Notes under the pieces: model-generated
Told to the model about the DNA's origin: nothing
Seen by the model: only the letters and a program-made list of their open reading frames with translations
The model's database searches: none
In this document: positions 11,026 to 22,862 of the stretch, in pieces
Numbering within the stretch: position 1 is the first letter of the stretch
Layout of the letters: every line of letters begins with the position of its first letter
Program-made: the position numbers and the translations under genes
Source: Lactifluus volemus
Lineage: Eukaryota; Basidiomycota; Agaricomycetes; Russulales; Russulaceae
NCBI GenBank assembly: GCA_022376515.1
Contig: WTXI01000015.1
Coordinates: forward strand, 434,001-498,000
Length of the DNA: 64,000 bases
Reading direction: 5' to 3'

Positions 11026-13355
11026 GCAGACGAAGAGGGGTAAAGGGTAAATGTCGGGTGTGGTAACCGGAAAACAAAAGGTCCGAAAGTTAAGTTCCTT
11101 ATATGCGGGCAGCCACAGACAGATCGGCGCGAGACGCGCGTATTATATTGTCAGTTACGGGAGACCCCTGATTACAGTACACTCGGCATTGAGACAAGAA
11201 AGCAGAATTCATCGCTTTCAGCTTTACGGCATCACGACCTGACCAACGGGTAGCGCCGGCCAAGGCTTGACGAGGACAGAACTCCGTAAGGTTCTGACCG
11301 TATGTAGTACGTAGCACACCAGGTGGCGCAAGAATTCTGTACTATTTTGCAAATTGTCCATACAGACGTCACCAAGATGAATGCAAAGCGAATGCGGGCT
11401 AAACCGAGGATGGGTAGTCGTGGTGCTGGACCGCTCCACCGAACTTGATGGGAGAGTTGTGCACTCGAGTGAGGATACCTGAACGAGCGGCTGATCCCTA
11501 AGATGCGTCCGAATATTTTTTCTTAAAGGGGCCGATCATATGATGCCTTGACTATACCTGGAATGGTGTTATGAAAAAACACGTTTCCGTTGGTTTCCCG
11601 ACTCGTCCTCAGCTCTTTTACGATTCATTCCCATGCTTTGTGGACTAGGGTTGACGGCGTCTGGGCGCAGACTTACTTGAGCGTCAACTGACGAGGCACA
11701 CCGTCTTTCCCGGAATTATAATTGATTATCGTACTTCTTATCTATGGCAGACCTGTTCCCTATCGCGGCCTTGCGCACACCGTTCCGGGTCATCTTGGTG
11801 CTTGTCCTATCGCACCATCCTATGCTATGTCGTTGAGCACCGTAGGAGTACCTGAAGAGACGACTATGACATTTGTCCATCAGATCCGGGTGCATCGCGC
11901 TCATCAAAAACTAGGGTGTTTCAGAACAGAAGACTCTCCCATTCTGCGATACTGCACCTGCACGCGGTACTAACCTCCTTTGTGCTCACTCCGTTTTCCT
12001 CGCTCAATTCTTGTTCAATCACCACAAACTTTAGTATCTAGTACCATGTATGACCATTTTTTCTGATAGAAAATAGTGCTGTGTAGTGAAATGAAAAACA
12101 GCATGTTTGTCACGCCCTGTGTCGGAGTATATAATATTACCAAAATGGCAAGCTAAGAAATCTCGCGATCTATTTCAGGGCTAACCAAACGGAGTCTGAA
12201 ATATATAACGTGTGATATAGCGTGAGTGAGCGCAAAGAGGGTTCCTGAGCACAGAGGTGCCACGAGTGTGCCACGCCAATAGTGTATTTTTTGTCTGGCG
12301 AACAACAACCGAGTTGCGAACTCATTTGCTCTAGCCAGTGCGCGCGCGATCGATCCAGAACACATTTTTATATTATGCTCCCAAAAGTTTCATAGTATGA
12401 CTTCCGGCGCTTCCCACACACCTCTACCCCGTGCCCGAGGCCTCAGGCGACATCTTTCAGGGTTGCTCGCCAAGCATGTCCGAGGCGCTCAGGGGGGCAT
12501 CATGATCGATGAGTCCTCGACGACTTCCGTGTCGACAGAGAGGACCTGAGGTTGTACAGTATTGATGCTGTTTTTAGTTTGGAAAGAAGGCACGGGCATG
12601 AGTTAGCAGATACTCCTGATGTCAACTTGAACACCGTGGAGCATTGGGGGCAGGTGGACAAGGACCACGTTGAAAGGCGCTCTTTAGGCATGCATGAAGC
12701 CCAGCTCACACGAGGAATGACGAGCGACGTGTGAAGGATGTGGCGCATCTCTAGGCGCGTGGTTCTTGCTTCCGCCGAGAACGAGACCGTTTCAGAGCGT
12801 TTTGGTTCTAGATTCAACCTAACGGTTAGTGCCATACCATTCTCATTTTATCTGTCCTCATTCCGCTGTCTTCGGCGCTCCTGCAATGCACTGGCGCGCC
12901 ACGAGTTGTACGCTCTGCAGGCTACGGTCTTGTGAGGCCATCTCTTTACGCCTCGAAACTAGCGGTGCTGCACGGATGCCTCCAGATTCGTAGAATCACG
13001 TAACCAATGTCCATAAGTACCGGTACAATGTTTTAGGACCTCCGAATTGTGCAGCAGAAGGAGTGGCGAGGCATCGACAAGTATCCACCGTGTCCGGACT
13101 CGCCCGGACGCCACATGGCATACTGATCATTTATGCAGTCCATCGCTGCGGTGGGTCCCGGCACACGGAAAGACGAAAAGAGAAGGGCCTGCTGCGGGAA
13201 TCACGTGCTTACTGCGGGGTTGGAGAATCCTTGCCAAAAAAAGCTGGGTTCTTGGATTTTCGCGGCCGTAAGCTGTGCGCAGCAGCACTGGCTGCTAACG
13301 ATACAATTAATAGCTTATAGGGAGGGCGGTCACTCACCTCTTTTTCATTCCTACC
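11026..13355. other. No gene recognised
   Basis: The 5' flank of the PLAC8 gene and the upstream region of the DUF7330-type gene. Segments around 12400-12930 and 13020-13320 have sustained open frames on the plus strand with coding-like composition, but I could not join them into a recognisable protein. They may be exons of an unrecognised or decayed gene. Confidence 0.35.
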
Positions 13356-14287
13356 ATGATCATCCCAGAATCTGAAATGAAATCTCCTTCCAAGGCATCT
13401 GATGCTGTCGAGCATCTACCTTCAAGTTACCCTGACCAGGTGAAATTAAAAAATCGATAGTAGATCTAGCCTCTTGGCGCTCACAAGGGCCTCTTTTACA
13501 GGACCCTCCACCATACAGCCCCGTCGGGAAAGAACCGTCTATAAACTCTACGCGACCTTCAATTCTCCCTCCAGACCTTGCGCCGACGAATTATCTTCAT
13601 ATCAAGGAGAAGAATGGCCAGGTGAAGCAAAAAGTTCTCCTCGATTTGGACGTACCTCGACCGCCGGCATCTGCTCTACCAACTGAGGTAGATGGTCCGG
13701 ACCTGTCCCATGTTAACATCTACTCGCACAACGGCTCTGTCAGCGGAGAGGTCTGGGTATACCGCGCAAAGCCACAGGATACCCCTGCGCGTGAACGCGT
13801 GCGCCTGCATTTCGGGAGTCACAACGGTGCTGTCAAAGCTCAAGTGGTGCGTATCTCGTGGGGGGATTCGTTTGGTTGCATCTCTCTCAACTACTGACCC
13901 CCTCCCCACCCGCAGCACCTTCATCCGGCGATGGTCGAGCCTCGCCCGTTCTTGAGCGTCGACGTAAGAGCACATAATGGCTCAATTTCGATTTCGATAC
14001 CGCGATCTTTTCGTGGGCAACTTACGCTTCACACCGACAATGGCTGTGTGCAGCTCTCATCTGCGCTTGCACCTCGCGCCGCAGCGCTGTCTAACGTTGA
14101 CGGGACTCGTACCTTCTTCGTCGGTGAACGACCTAGCGGTGGCAAGTGGCACACCGGTGCAGGTAGAGATGACGAAGAAGTTGATGAGGTCATGGGTTGG
14201 TCCAAGAACGGGTCTGTGAGGGTATCATACGATGACGAAGATAAAGGTGGACTCTTGAGCTCGCTCTTCAAGGCTATGGGTTTTTGA
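13356..14287 (+). CDS. DUF7330-type protein of unknown function
   Basis: Three exons, 13356-13439, 13502-13846 and 13916-14287, total 801 nt and give 266 aa. Donors are GTGAAA and GTGCGT, acceptors TTACAG and CGCAG. A short Ser-rich leader with a DPPPYSP motif is followed by a beta-rich domain containing repeated NGSV/NGAV/NGSI elements (SHNGSVSG, SHNGAVKA, AHNGSISI, KNGSVRV), which suggests a repeated beta-strand fold. This architecture matches the fungal DUF7330 family, widespread in Agaricomycetes; the assignment is from memory. There is no signal peptide or membrane span, so it is probably cytosolic. The C-terminus ends in a small hydrophobic/charged tail (LLSSLFKAMGF). Confidence 0.75.
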
Positions 14288-14679
14288 TAGCTAGACTTTT
14301 CACTTCTTAACTTGGTACCCTTTGTTATCGTCAGTCCCTTGCAATCGCTTGCGCGTCATACTCATGTTCCCCCTATCTACAGTGTGAAAAATACACCTTG
14401 GAGGATCGCACTAGCGGTGAACTAATTTTGGGGGTGGGCACAGCGCTTCGCCCAACAATTTGTGGATTCACATCGTAAAGTCAGGTTGGCGGCGTTGGCC
14501 CCACGTTTTGTTGGCCCCACTGCACGTGCATCAAATCAGTCCCGACCATCGATAAGATCACGTCAACGTGGCCTAATTGGTACAGGAACAGACTTCGGTC
14601 ATTCTTCTACTCCTAGTTCATACATCGCACAAGTAACTAACAAATATTTGACACTCCAACATAGAAACGTTAGCGTTGT

Positions 14680-15341
14680 TTAACAAGTGCCCGAGCCCGA
14701 GATGATAATTTTGGTCTTGGGCGTGCCAGATTGAGAGCCTTGCGACTCGATCACTTTGACGAGCTCCATACCCTGGATAACCTCGCCTGATGACCAAGTC
14801 AGACGTATTGGTAAACAGCAAACGCAAAAGTGGCACTCACCGAAAACGACATGTTTTCCATCGAGCCAGGACGTCACCACTGTGGTGATGAAGAACTGAG
14901 AGCCATTGGTATTGGGGCCAGCATTAGCCATGGAGAGAAGGCCAGGCTTGGTGTGGCAAATTTTAAAGTTTTCATCTGAACAGATAAATTATTGTTCCCT
15001 GCCAAAATGGAGCCTTTGGAACACTTACCAGCGAATTTCTCGCCGTAGATCGACTTGCCGCCCGTACCATTACCACGTGTGAAATCACCACCCTGCAACA
15101 TGAACTGAGGGATCACACGGTGGAATCCAGATCCCTGGTAGCCAAAACCATTTTGGCCCGTGCAGAGCTCCCGGAAATTTCTCGCGGTGTTGGGGACGAC
15201 GTTGTCATATAACTGGAAAATGATTCTACCAGCTGGCTGGCCCCCGATTGTCACATCAAACTAGGGATAAGAACCAAGAAAAATGAGCACCGTAACAAAT
15301 AAATTTGAAATGTGAGATAGTCATACGTAAACGTTGGACAT
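14680..15341 (-). CDS. Cyclophilin A, peptidyl-prolyl cis-trans isomerase
   Basis: Catalyses cis-trans isomerisation of proline peptide bonds and is the cyclosporin A target; this form has no signal peptide and should be cytosolic. Four exons, 15341-15327, 15260-15029, 14975-14841 and 14786-14680, total 489 nt and give 162 aa, the normal length for the single-domain family. Conserved blocks are all present: [16 protein letters not shown] with the catalytic Arg, [20 protein letters not shown] and FFIT, and [12 protein letters not shown] with the drug-contact Trp. The first exon is only 15 nt (MSNVY), so the ATG at 15341 depends on accepting a 66-nt GTATGA...CTAG intron. The splice restores the standard start FDVTIGG. 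Confidence 0.95.
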
Positions 15342-15641
15342 GGATGCTTGGTACAAGGATAATCGGGATCAAGGATGATGGAGTAGATTAACCGTAAAAC
15401 CAGGCAATATAAGCACAACCGGCTTTTACCGAATCGGAGAACGGAGAGCTATCATGTTATAGTCATGTGATCACAGATCGTACCCGAGTTCTAGACCACC
15501 AACCTAGAGTGTCCTCGGTGTACACATTCTCCAAGAGGATGGAGATGGGGATAGTTCCCATCATCCAAGATAGACATGAATATCTTCTAATAGGAAAACT
15601 ATGGTTGATCATGGGCGGGCACGGAGATCGCCATCCGCCAT

Positions 15642-17945
15642 GGCCGTGCAATTTCCCAAGAACAGATTCTTCATCTATCCAATTAATAAGTTACTCACCT
15701 TTTTCAGACAGGGCTTGACAGAACTTGACGCATTCGCTCATGGACATGCCGCTACTAGCTTCATTGGGCACATAGCGTCACTGCACTGGTCCCTCTTGTT
15801 GTCCATTCAATTTCTCAGACAGTTTGCGAAAGATTAATGTCCTGCACCGATACCTCTTCCTACTCTTTCACCCTTCTCTTTAGTATATCCTTGGTACGGT
15901 ACCATATCTGTCTCATGATGACTGGTGCGGTGGCGGCACCTTTCCGTAACGGCCCGCGGCATCCGGTTCTCATCAACTGTCGTTGGATCGCCATGGAGTG
16001 ACTGATTGCGCAACTGATGGTTATCTGGAAGCGGCACCACGATGCCTTGACAATACTCTCAGGTTGCTAGTGACCACCAACTGCCACACAGTTGGTCGCG
16101 ATACGTGAACTCGGAGACTGCACGACGTCCCTGACAGTTACGTGCACAAGTCGCGGCGTCTATCTCCATCAGTCATGTACAACATTATAAGGTCCAATGT
16201 ACACGGCTCGACTTGACACTCTCACCCACTGCCATTTTATTCTTCGCTCCAGCGACCGACAAAAAATTTGGGACAGCCGCTTCCGATGCCCTTGCACCAC
16301 TTGAGTGACATGTATGGACACTCATATGTTGCCATGGCTCTTAGACTGACGGAGGATTTTTTTCACCAGCTCCACGCATGCTTATGTATCATTTGCTTCA
16401 ATCTGTGAGTCTGTGAGTCTGTACCGTAACGCCTCTTGAATAAAGACCGTTGTCACTATAGCCATTCTCATTTATGATCATATCTTGACCTTTTCTGCCG
16501 AAGTATCTCACATCTGGCCTCAACCACTCTCGATTCATACGGTTCTATTTTTTCTAAATCGCTATGTGGGCCTCGTTACGAACACCGGGGCGTCTGCGCT
16601 TGTTTTTTTCAGTACGAACACAACAGTGGAGGTAAGACGACACTCAAGTTTATAAATACTCCCACCCCATTTTCCCTGAAAAATCATTCTTCTCTAGAAG
16701 TCAGTCGTATAACATAACAATCGTCGATATGAGACTGAGATCTTGTTTGTCTATTAGTTGCAGATCCATCACTCATGCCCACCAGGTTTTTGTGGTTCTG
16801 AGCCAGTTCATTGTTGCCGGTGCGAGTTCCGCATCGCCCCCCCAGAGGACGTCCGAGGAACAGCTAATTTCTTTTCCAGGAATTCTCCTTTCACGCATTT
16901 TTGCTCTGTACTATATTTCCCGCATCATCAGAATAGGGGCCTTCAGCCTCGGTGTTGTATTGGCAGCTGTCATCAGTGTAAGCCTGTCCTTCATACCCGC
17001 GTGAAACTTCTCCCCTCTGACCGTCCATGTGTCAAAAGTGGGCTCTGGCTGGCCAGAAACGTAACCTCATACACGGCGTACCTGGATGTCTTATCTCTAT
17101 TCCACAGAGAACGTACGTACCTAGTCTCTTGCTATAATACCGACGAGCAGAACGTCGTTCTCATACCCCTCTGAACAGCGCCGTCCGTAAGTATCGTAGT
17201 TCGTCGCGGGTAAAACAAACTTCAAGATATACATACACAGATCTCGCGACCGCATGGGAGGCTCAGGCACTGTTTGATGCTGTAGTCTTCACTCTGACGG
17301 TCATGAGGACTGTCAAGATGCGTAAGACACTCAACACTACAATTGGCCCCAAGGGGACGGGACTATTAGATATATTACTACGAGACGGTAACTAGGCTCG
17401 AACCACGTGGCACATAAAGCAAGAACAGCACTAATACTCATCTATACTAGGTGCTCTTTACTTTGCGTAAGTACCACTTGATGCGAGGGAGGTTGCCTTG
17501 CCATCGGAGTTTAACCTCAATAATCGGTGTCGTAGCATCCTGGGCCTTACGGTTCTCACAAACATTTTGGCTATCTATGTGTGTTCTGCATTCCCCCAAA
17601 GCCATACCCTTTCAGAATCTAACTTTGTGTACCCTAGTTCCTCAGGGTAAGACCTTGGCACCATATTCACATCCTGTCTATCGTATTCAATCTGACCGGG
17701 TTATATGAATTCAGCCCACGCTGAAAAATATTTTTATACATCCCGTCAATTGGTCTGTAACTTTTCAAAAACACGTCACATAAATTTTGAAAAATACTTA
17801 TACACTACGTTTGACCAGTATCTCAGTGACCTTGTGCTCACGTCTCGTTCTTAATTTATACGAGGCTGCAACCCCTGACAATTCCATATCAAGTTCTTCC
17901 CCCGACCCAGCCACAACCTGCGTCCTCACCACACGCATCGAGCTC
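15642..17945. repeat. Tandem direct repeat, copy 1 of 3 (~2.30 kb)
   Basis: First copy of a head-to-tail array. The left edge is set where similarity to the later copies begins (GGCCGTGCaATTTCCC). Upstream DNA (15342-15641) is unique. Copies differ by scattered substitutions and small indels: copy 2 lacks a ~50-nt piece around CATGCCGCTACTAGC that copies 1 and 3 keep. The unit includes a non-coding 5' part, a TATA box and a multi-exon gene. Confidence 0.92.
16651..16658 (+). promoter_or_regulatory. TATA box of repeat copy 1 gene
   Basis: TATAAATA lies about 70 nt before the ATG at 16729. The surrounding CACTCAAGTTTATAAA is conserved in all three copies, which supports a functional core promoter. 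Confidence 0.6.
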
Positions 17946-17989
17946 GGCCGTGCCATTTCCCAAGAACAGATCCTTCATCTATCCAATTA
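16729..17989 (+). CDS. DUF6533-like membrane protein, copy 1, fused 3' end
   Basis: Family call from spliced segments. Exon 1 carries CRSITHAHQVFVVLSQFIVA, joined over a GTGCGA...CCAG intron to LLSRIFALYYISR and IGAFSLGVVLAAVIS. Later exons give WALAGQK, TAWEAQALFDAVVFTLTVMRT, LLRDGALYFA, ILGLTVLTNILAIYV and SISVTLCSRLVLNLYEA, then TTRIEL. This order is that of basidiomycete DUF6533-type multi-pass proteins, but the usual N-terminal DUF6533 helices are not seen upstream. The 3' end is not native: after RIELG the frame runs into the next repeat and stops at 17989. An 8-nt micro-exon (17188-17195) is required by the best joint. It may be expressed or a gene relic. Confidence 0.55.
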
Positions 17990-20211
17990 ATAAGTTACTC
18001 AGACTGTACTATATCACCTTTGTCAGACAGGGCTTGACAGAACTTGATGCATTCGCTCATGGACCTTTTGTTGTCCATTCAATTTCTCAGACAGTTTGCG
18101 AAAGATTAATGCCCTGCGCCGATATCTCTTCCTGCTCTTTCACACTAACCCTTCTCTTTAGTATATCCTTGGTACGGTACCATATCTGTCTCATGATGGC
18201 TGGTGCGGTGGCGGCACCTTTCCGTAACGGCCCGCGGCATCCGGTTCTCATCAACTGTCGTCGGATCGCCATGGAGTGACTGATTGCGCAACTGATGGTT
18301 ATCTGGGAGCAGCACCACGATGCCTTGACAACACTCCCAGGTTGCTAGTGACCACCAACTGACATACAGTTGGTCGCGATACGTCAACTCGGAGACTGCA
18401 CCACGTCCTTGACAGTTACGTGCACAAGTCGCGGGGTCCATCTCCATCAGTCATGTACAACATTATAAGGTCCAATGTACACGGCTTGACTTGACGCTCT
18501 CACCCACTGCCATTTTATTCTTCGCTCCAGCGACCGACAAAAAAAATTGGGACAGCCGCTTCCGATGTCCTTGGACCACTTGAGTGACATGTATGGACAC
18601 TCATATGTTTACTATGGCTCTTAGACTGACGGAGGATTTTTTCACCAGCTCCACGCAGACTTATGTACAATTTGCTTCAATCTGTGAGTCTGTGAGTCTG
18701 TACCGTAACTCCTTCTGAATAAAGGCTGTTGTCACTATAGCCATTCTCGTTTATGATCATATCTTGACCTTTTCTGCCGAAGTATCTCACATCTGGCCTC
18801 AACCATTCTCGAGTCATACGGTTCTATTTTTTCTAAATCGCTATGTGGGCCTCGTTTCGAACACCGGGGCGTCTGTGCTTGTTTTTCTCAGTACGAACAC
18901 AACAGAGGAGGTAAGACGACACTCAAGTTTATAAATTCTCCCACCCCATCCAGCAAAATCATTCTTCTCTAGAAGTCAGTCATATAACATAACAATCGTC
19001 GATATGAGACTGAGATCTTGTTTGTCTATTAGTTGCAGATCCGTCACTCATACCCACGAGGTTTTGGTGATTCTGAGCCAGTTCATTATTGCCGGTGCGA
19101 CTTCCCCATCTCCCCCCCAGGGGACGTCCGAGGAACAGCTAATTTCTTTTCCAGGAATTCTCCTTTCACGTATTTTTGCTCTGTACTATATTTCCCGCAG
19201 CATCAGAATAGGGGCCTTCAGCCTCGGTGTTGTATTGGCAGCTGTCCTCAGTGTAAGCCTGTCCTTCATATTCGCGTGAAACTTCTCGCCTCTAACCGTC
19301 CATGTGTCAAAGTGGGCTCTGGCTGGCCAGAAACGTATCCTCATACACGGCGTACCTGGCTGTTTTCTCTCGATTCCACAGAGAACGTACGTACCTAGTC
19401 TCTTGCTATAATACCGACGAGCAGAACGTCTTTCTCATACCCCTCTGAACAGCGCCGTCCGTAAGTACCGTATTTCGTCACGGGCAAAACAAACTTCAAG
19501 ATTTACATACACAGATCTCGCGACCGCATGGGAGGCTCAGGCACTATTTGATGCTGTAGTTCTCACTCTGACGGTCATGAGGACTGTCAAGATGCGTAAG
19601 ACACTCAACATTACAATTGGCCCCAAGGGGACGGGACTATTAGATATATTACTACGAGACGGTAACAGGCTTGAACCACGTGGCACGTAGAGCAAGAACA
19701 GCACTAATACTCATTTATACTAGGCGCTCTTTACTTTGCGTAAGTACCACTTGATGCGAGGGAGGTTGCCTTGCCATCGGAGTTTAACCTCAATAATCGG
19801 TGTCGTAGCGTCCTGGGCCTTGCGGTTCTCACAAACATTTTGGCTCTCTACGTGTGTTCTGCATACCCCCTACCCTTTCTGAATCTAACTTTGTGTGCCC
19901 TAGTTCCTCCGGGTAAGACCTTGGCTCCATATTCACATCTTGTGTATCGTATTCAATCTGACCGAGTTATATGAATTCAGCCCACGCTGAAAAATGTTTT
20001 TATAAATCCCGTCAATTGGTCCGTAACTTTTCAAAAACACGTCACATAAATTTCGAAAAATACTTATACACTACGTTTGACCAGTATCTCAGTGACCATG
20101 TGCTCACGTCTCGTTCTTAATTTATACGAGGCCGCGACCCTTGACAATACCATATCAAGTTCTTCCCCCGACCCAGCCACAACCTGCGTCCTCACCACAC
20201 GCATCGAGCTC
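17946..20211. repeat. Tandem direct repeat, copy 2 of 3 (~2.27 kb)
   Basis: Second copy, joined directly to copies 1 and 3 without spacer. The junction falls inside codons that in copy 3 continue into the native C-terminus (CGCATCGAGCTCGGC then CGTGCCATTTCC). By eye it is close to copy 1 over the whole length, with single-base differences and short deletions. Confidence 0.92.
18930..18937 (+). promoter_or_regulatory. TATA box of repeat copy 2 gene
   Basis: TATAAATT in the same context as copy 1 (ACTCAAGTT before it, CTCCCACC after it), about 75 nt before the ATG at 19004. Confidence 0.6.
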
Positions 20212-20258
20212 GGCCGTGCTATTTCCCAAGAACAGATCCTTCATCTATCCAATTAATC
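19004..20258 (+). CDS. DUF6533-like membrane protein, copy 2, fused 3' end
   Basis: Same exon order and splice signals as copy 1. The first open segment (91 codons) starts at an identical ATG context and carries FVVLSQ-type and LGVVLAAVLS helices with a few replacements (for example THTHEVLVILSQ). Middle segments WALAGQK, TAWEAQALFDAVV, RDGALYFA and LTNILALYV are kept, as is SISVTMCSRLVLNLYEA. As in copy 1 the last exon loses its native end at the repeat junction and continues into copy 3, stopping at about 20258. N-terminal DUF6533 helices were not found. Confidence 0.5.
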
Positions 20259-22438
20259 GGTTACCCAGGCTGTAATATATCACCTTTGTCAGACAGGGCT
20301 TGACAGAACTTGATGCATTCGCCGCTACTAGCTTCATTTGGCACTAGCATCACTGCACTGGTCCCTCTTGTTGTCCATTCAATTTCTCAGACAGTTTGCG
20401 AAAGATTAATGCCCTGCACAGATACCTCTTCCTGCTCTTTCACACTAACCCTTCTCTTTAGTATATCCTTGGTACGGTATCGTAATTGTCTCATTAATGG
20501 CTGGTGCGGCGGCGGCACCTTTGATTGCCATAACGGCCCGCGGCATCCGGTTCTCATCAACTGTCATCGAATCGCCATGGAGTGACTGATTGCGCAACTG
20601 ATGGTTATCTGGGAGCAGCACCACGGCACCTTGGCAATCCTCTCTAGTTGATAGTGACCATCAACTGCCACACAGTTGGTCGCGATACGTCATGTGCAAC
20701 ATTATAAGGTCCAATGTACACGGCTCGACTTGACACTCTCACCCACTGCCATTTTATTCTTCGCCCCAGCGACCGACAAAAAAATTGGGACAGCCGCTTC
20801 CGATGTCCTTGGACCACTTGAATGACATGTATGGACACTCATATGTTGCCATGACTCTTAGACTGACGGAGGATTTTTTCACCAGCTCCACGCAGAATTA
20901 TGTATCATTTGCTTCAATCTGTGAGTCTGTGAGTCTGTACCGTAACTCCTCTTGAATAAAGACCGTTGTCACTATAGCCATTCTCATTTATGATCATATC
21001 TTGACCTTTCCTGCCGAAGTATCTCACATCTGGCCTCAACCACTCTCGAGTCATACGGTTCTATTTTTTCTAAATCGCTATGTGGGCCTCGTTTCGAACA
21101 CCGGGGCGTCTGCGCTTATTTTTTTCAGTACGGCCACAACAGAGGTGAGATGACACTCAAGTTTATAAATTCTCCCACCCCATCCTGAAACATCATTCTT
21201 CTCTAGAAGTCAGTCGTATAACATAACAATCGTCGATATGAGACTGAGATCCTGTTTGTCTATTAGTTGCAAATCCGTCAGTCGCGTCCACGAGATTTTG
21301 GTGGTTCTGAGCCAGTTCATTATTTCCGGTGCGACTTCTGTTCCCCCAGACGTCTGAGGAACAGCTAATTTCTTTTCCAGGAATTCTCCTTTCACGCATT
21401 TTTGCTCTGTATCATATTTCCCGCAGCATCAGATCATGGGCCTTCAGCCTCGGTGTTGTATTGGTAGTTGGCATCAGTGTAAGCCTGTCCTTCATACCCG
21501 CGTGAAACTTCTCGCCTCTAACCGTCCATGTGTCAAAGTGGGCTCTGGTTGGCCAGAAACGTATCCTCATACACGGCGCACCTGGCTGTCATTTCTCGAT
21601 TCCACAGAAACGTACGTACCTAGTCTCTTGCTATAATACCGACGAGCAGAACGTCGTTCTCATACCCCTTTGAACAGCGCCGTCCGTAAGTGACTACCGT
21701 AGTTCGTTGCGGGTAAAACAAACTTCAAGATGTACATACACAGATCTCGCGACCGCATGGGAGGCTCAGGCACTATTTGATGCTGTAGTCCTCACTCTGA
21801 CGGTCATGAGGACTGTCAAGATGCGTAAGACAATTAACACTGCAATTGGCCCCAAGGGGACGGGACTATTAGATATATTGATACGAGACGGTAACTAGGC
21901 TCGAACCATGTGGCACGTAGAGCAAGAACAGCACTAATACTCATCTATAGGCACTCTTTACTTTGCGTAAGTACCACTTGATGCGAGGGAGGTTGCCTTG
22001 CCATCGGAGTTTAACCTCAATAATCGGTTGTCGTAGCATCATGAGCCTTGCGGTCTCACAAACATTTTGGTTCTCTACGTGTGTTCTGCATTCCCCCAAA
22101 GCCATACCCTTTCTGAATCTAACTTTGTGTACCCTAGTTCCTCGGGTAAGACCTTGGCACCATATTCACATCCTGTCTATCGTGTTCAATCTGACCGGGC
22201 TATATGAATTCAGCCCACGCTGAAATTAGTTTCTCTATATCCGTCAATGGTCCGTAACTTTTCAAAAACACATCACATATGAAATACTTATACACTACGT
22301 TTGACCAGTATCTCAGTGACCATGTGCTCACGTCTTGTTCTTAACTTATACGAGGCTGCGACCCCCGACAATACTATATCAAGTTCTTCCCCCGACCCAG
22401 CCACAACCTGCGTCCTCACCACACGCATCGAGCTCGGC
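20212..22438. repeat. Tandem direct repeat, copy 3 of 3 (~2.23 kb)
   Basis: Last copy of the array. Similarity to the other copies ends at AGCTCGGC (22438); beyond it the sequence is unique and supplies the natural 3' end of the gene. It has somewhat more small deletions than copies 1 and 2, for example in the segment after ATTATTTCCGGTGCGACTTC. Confidence 0.92.
21163..21170 (+). promoter_or_regulatory. TATA box of repeat copy 3 gene
   Basis: TATAAATT in the conserved ACACTCAAGTT context, about 70 nt before the ATG at 21238. Confidence 0.6.
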
Positions 22439-22489
22439 ATCTCCGCGGATAATCATAGCGACGAAGAGTTGGAGGGAATTCCCTCCTAA
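21238..22489 (+). CDS. DUF6533-like membrane protein, copy 3, native 3' end
   Basis: The only copy with a unique C-terminus: after TTRIELG it continues ISADNHSDEELEGIPS and stops at 22489. The other segments correspond exon by exon to copies 1 and 2: VHEILVVLSQFIIS, WALVGQK with GAPGCHFSIPQ, TAWEAQALFDAVVLTLTVMRT, then SISVTMCSRLVLNLYEA. It is therefore probably the ancestral gene from which the array expanded. Several small deletions in the first intron and in the ALYFA-to-LTNIL intron leave splice sites visible, so function cannot be excluded. Members are multi-pass plasma-membrane or secretory-pathway proteins of unknown role. The usual N-terminal helices were not found. Confidence 0.6.
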
Positions 22490-22862
22490 ACGACAGCTGT
22501 GGGACATCTTGGTCGAGAAGGACTAGTAAACTGTGCTATATATGTAGATTATGGTGCCCACAGACTTTATATAGTGCATCCGATACCTTTGCTAACATTG
22601 TAATATTGGTTCACGAAACCACCGTCAGGAGCGACGGGACGAGTGCACAAAGTTCCTTTATTCATTCTTGCGATCCAACTAAATCACTGAAAGTTAATGA
22701 GGCGACAAGAAATGAACTCGGGAAAGAGAAATGATTCATGAACAGGTGTAGTATATCGTATCGCACAATTAGAATGACAAAACCCCGCGTGACGCAGCTT
22801 TACTTCTGCTGGTAGGTCCTTTTTATCTACACAACAACATAGTCTTCGGTTTGTCCTAACGC
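22490..22862. other. Convergent 3' intergenic region
   Basis: Unique DNA between the end of the third repeat gene and the ATP-citrate lyase stop. It serves both 3' ends. Nothing else was seen. Confidence 0.6.

Noticed and set aside
12390..12740. Possible chloroperoxidase (HaloPerox) fragment
   Set aside because: A weak CP.. and VEH..-like resemblance was considered, but the PCP haem-ligand motif and the EHDASL motif are absent in every frame.
17385..17415. GGTTCGAGCC-like T-loop in the repeat units (minus strand)
   Set aside because: The flanks do not pair as a T-stem and the third repeat loses the motif; it lies in an intron of the repeat gene.
15642..22438. Array interpreted as transposon or LTR copies
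   Set aside because: The copies are direct and contiguous, without terminal inverted repeats, target-site duplications, transposase or reverse-transcriptase motifs; gene duplication explains the junctions better.
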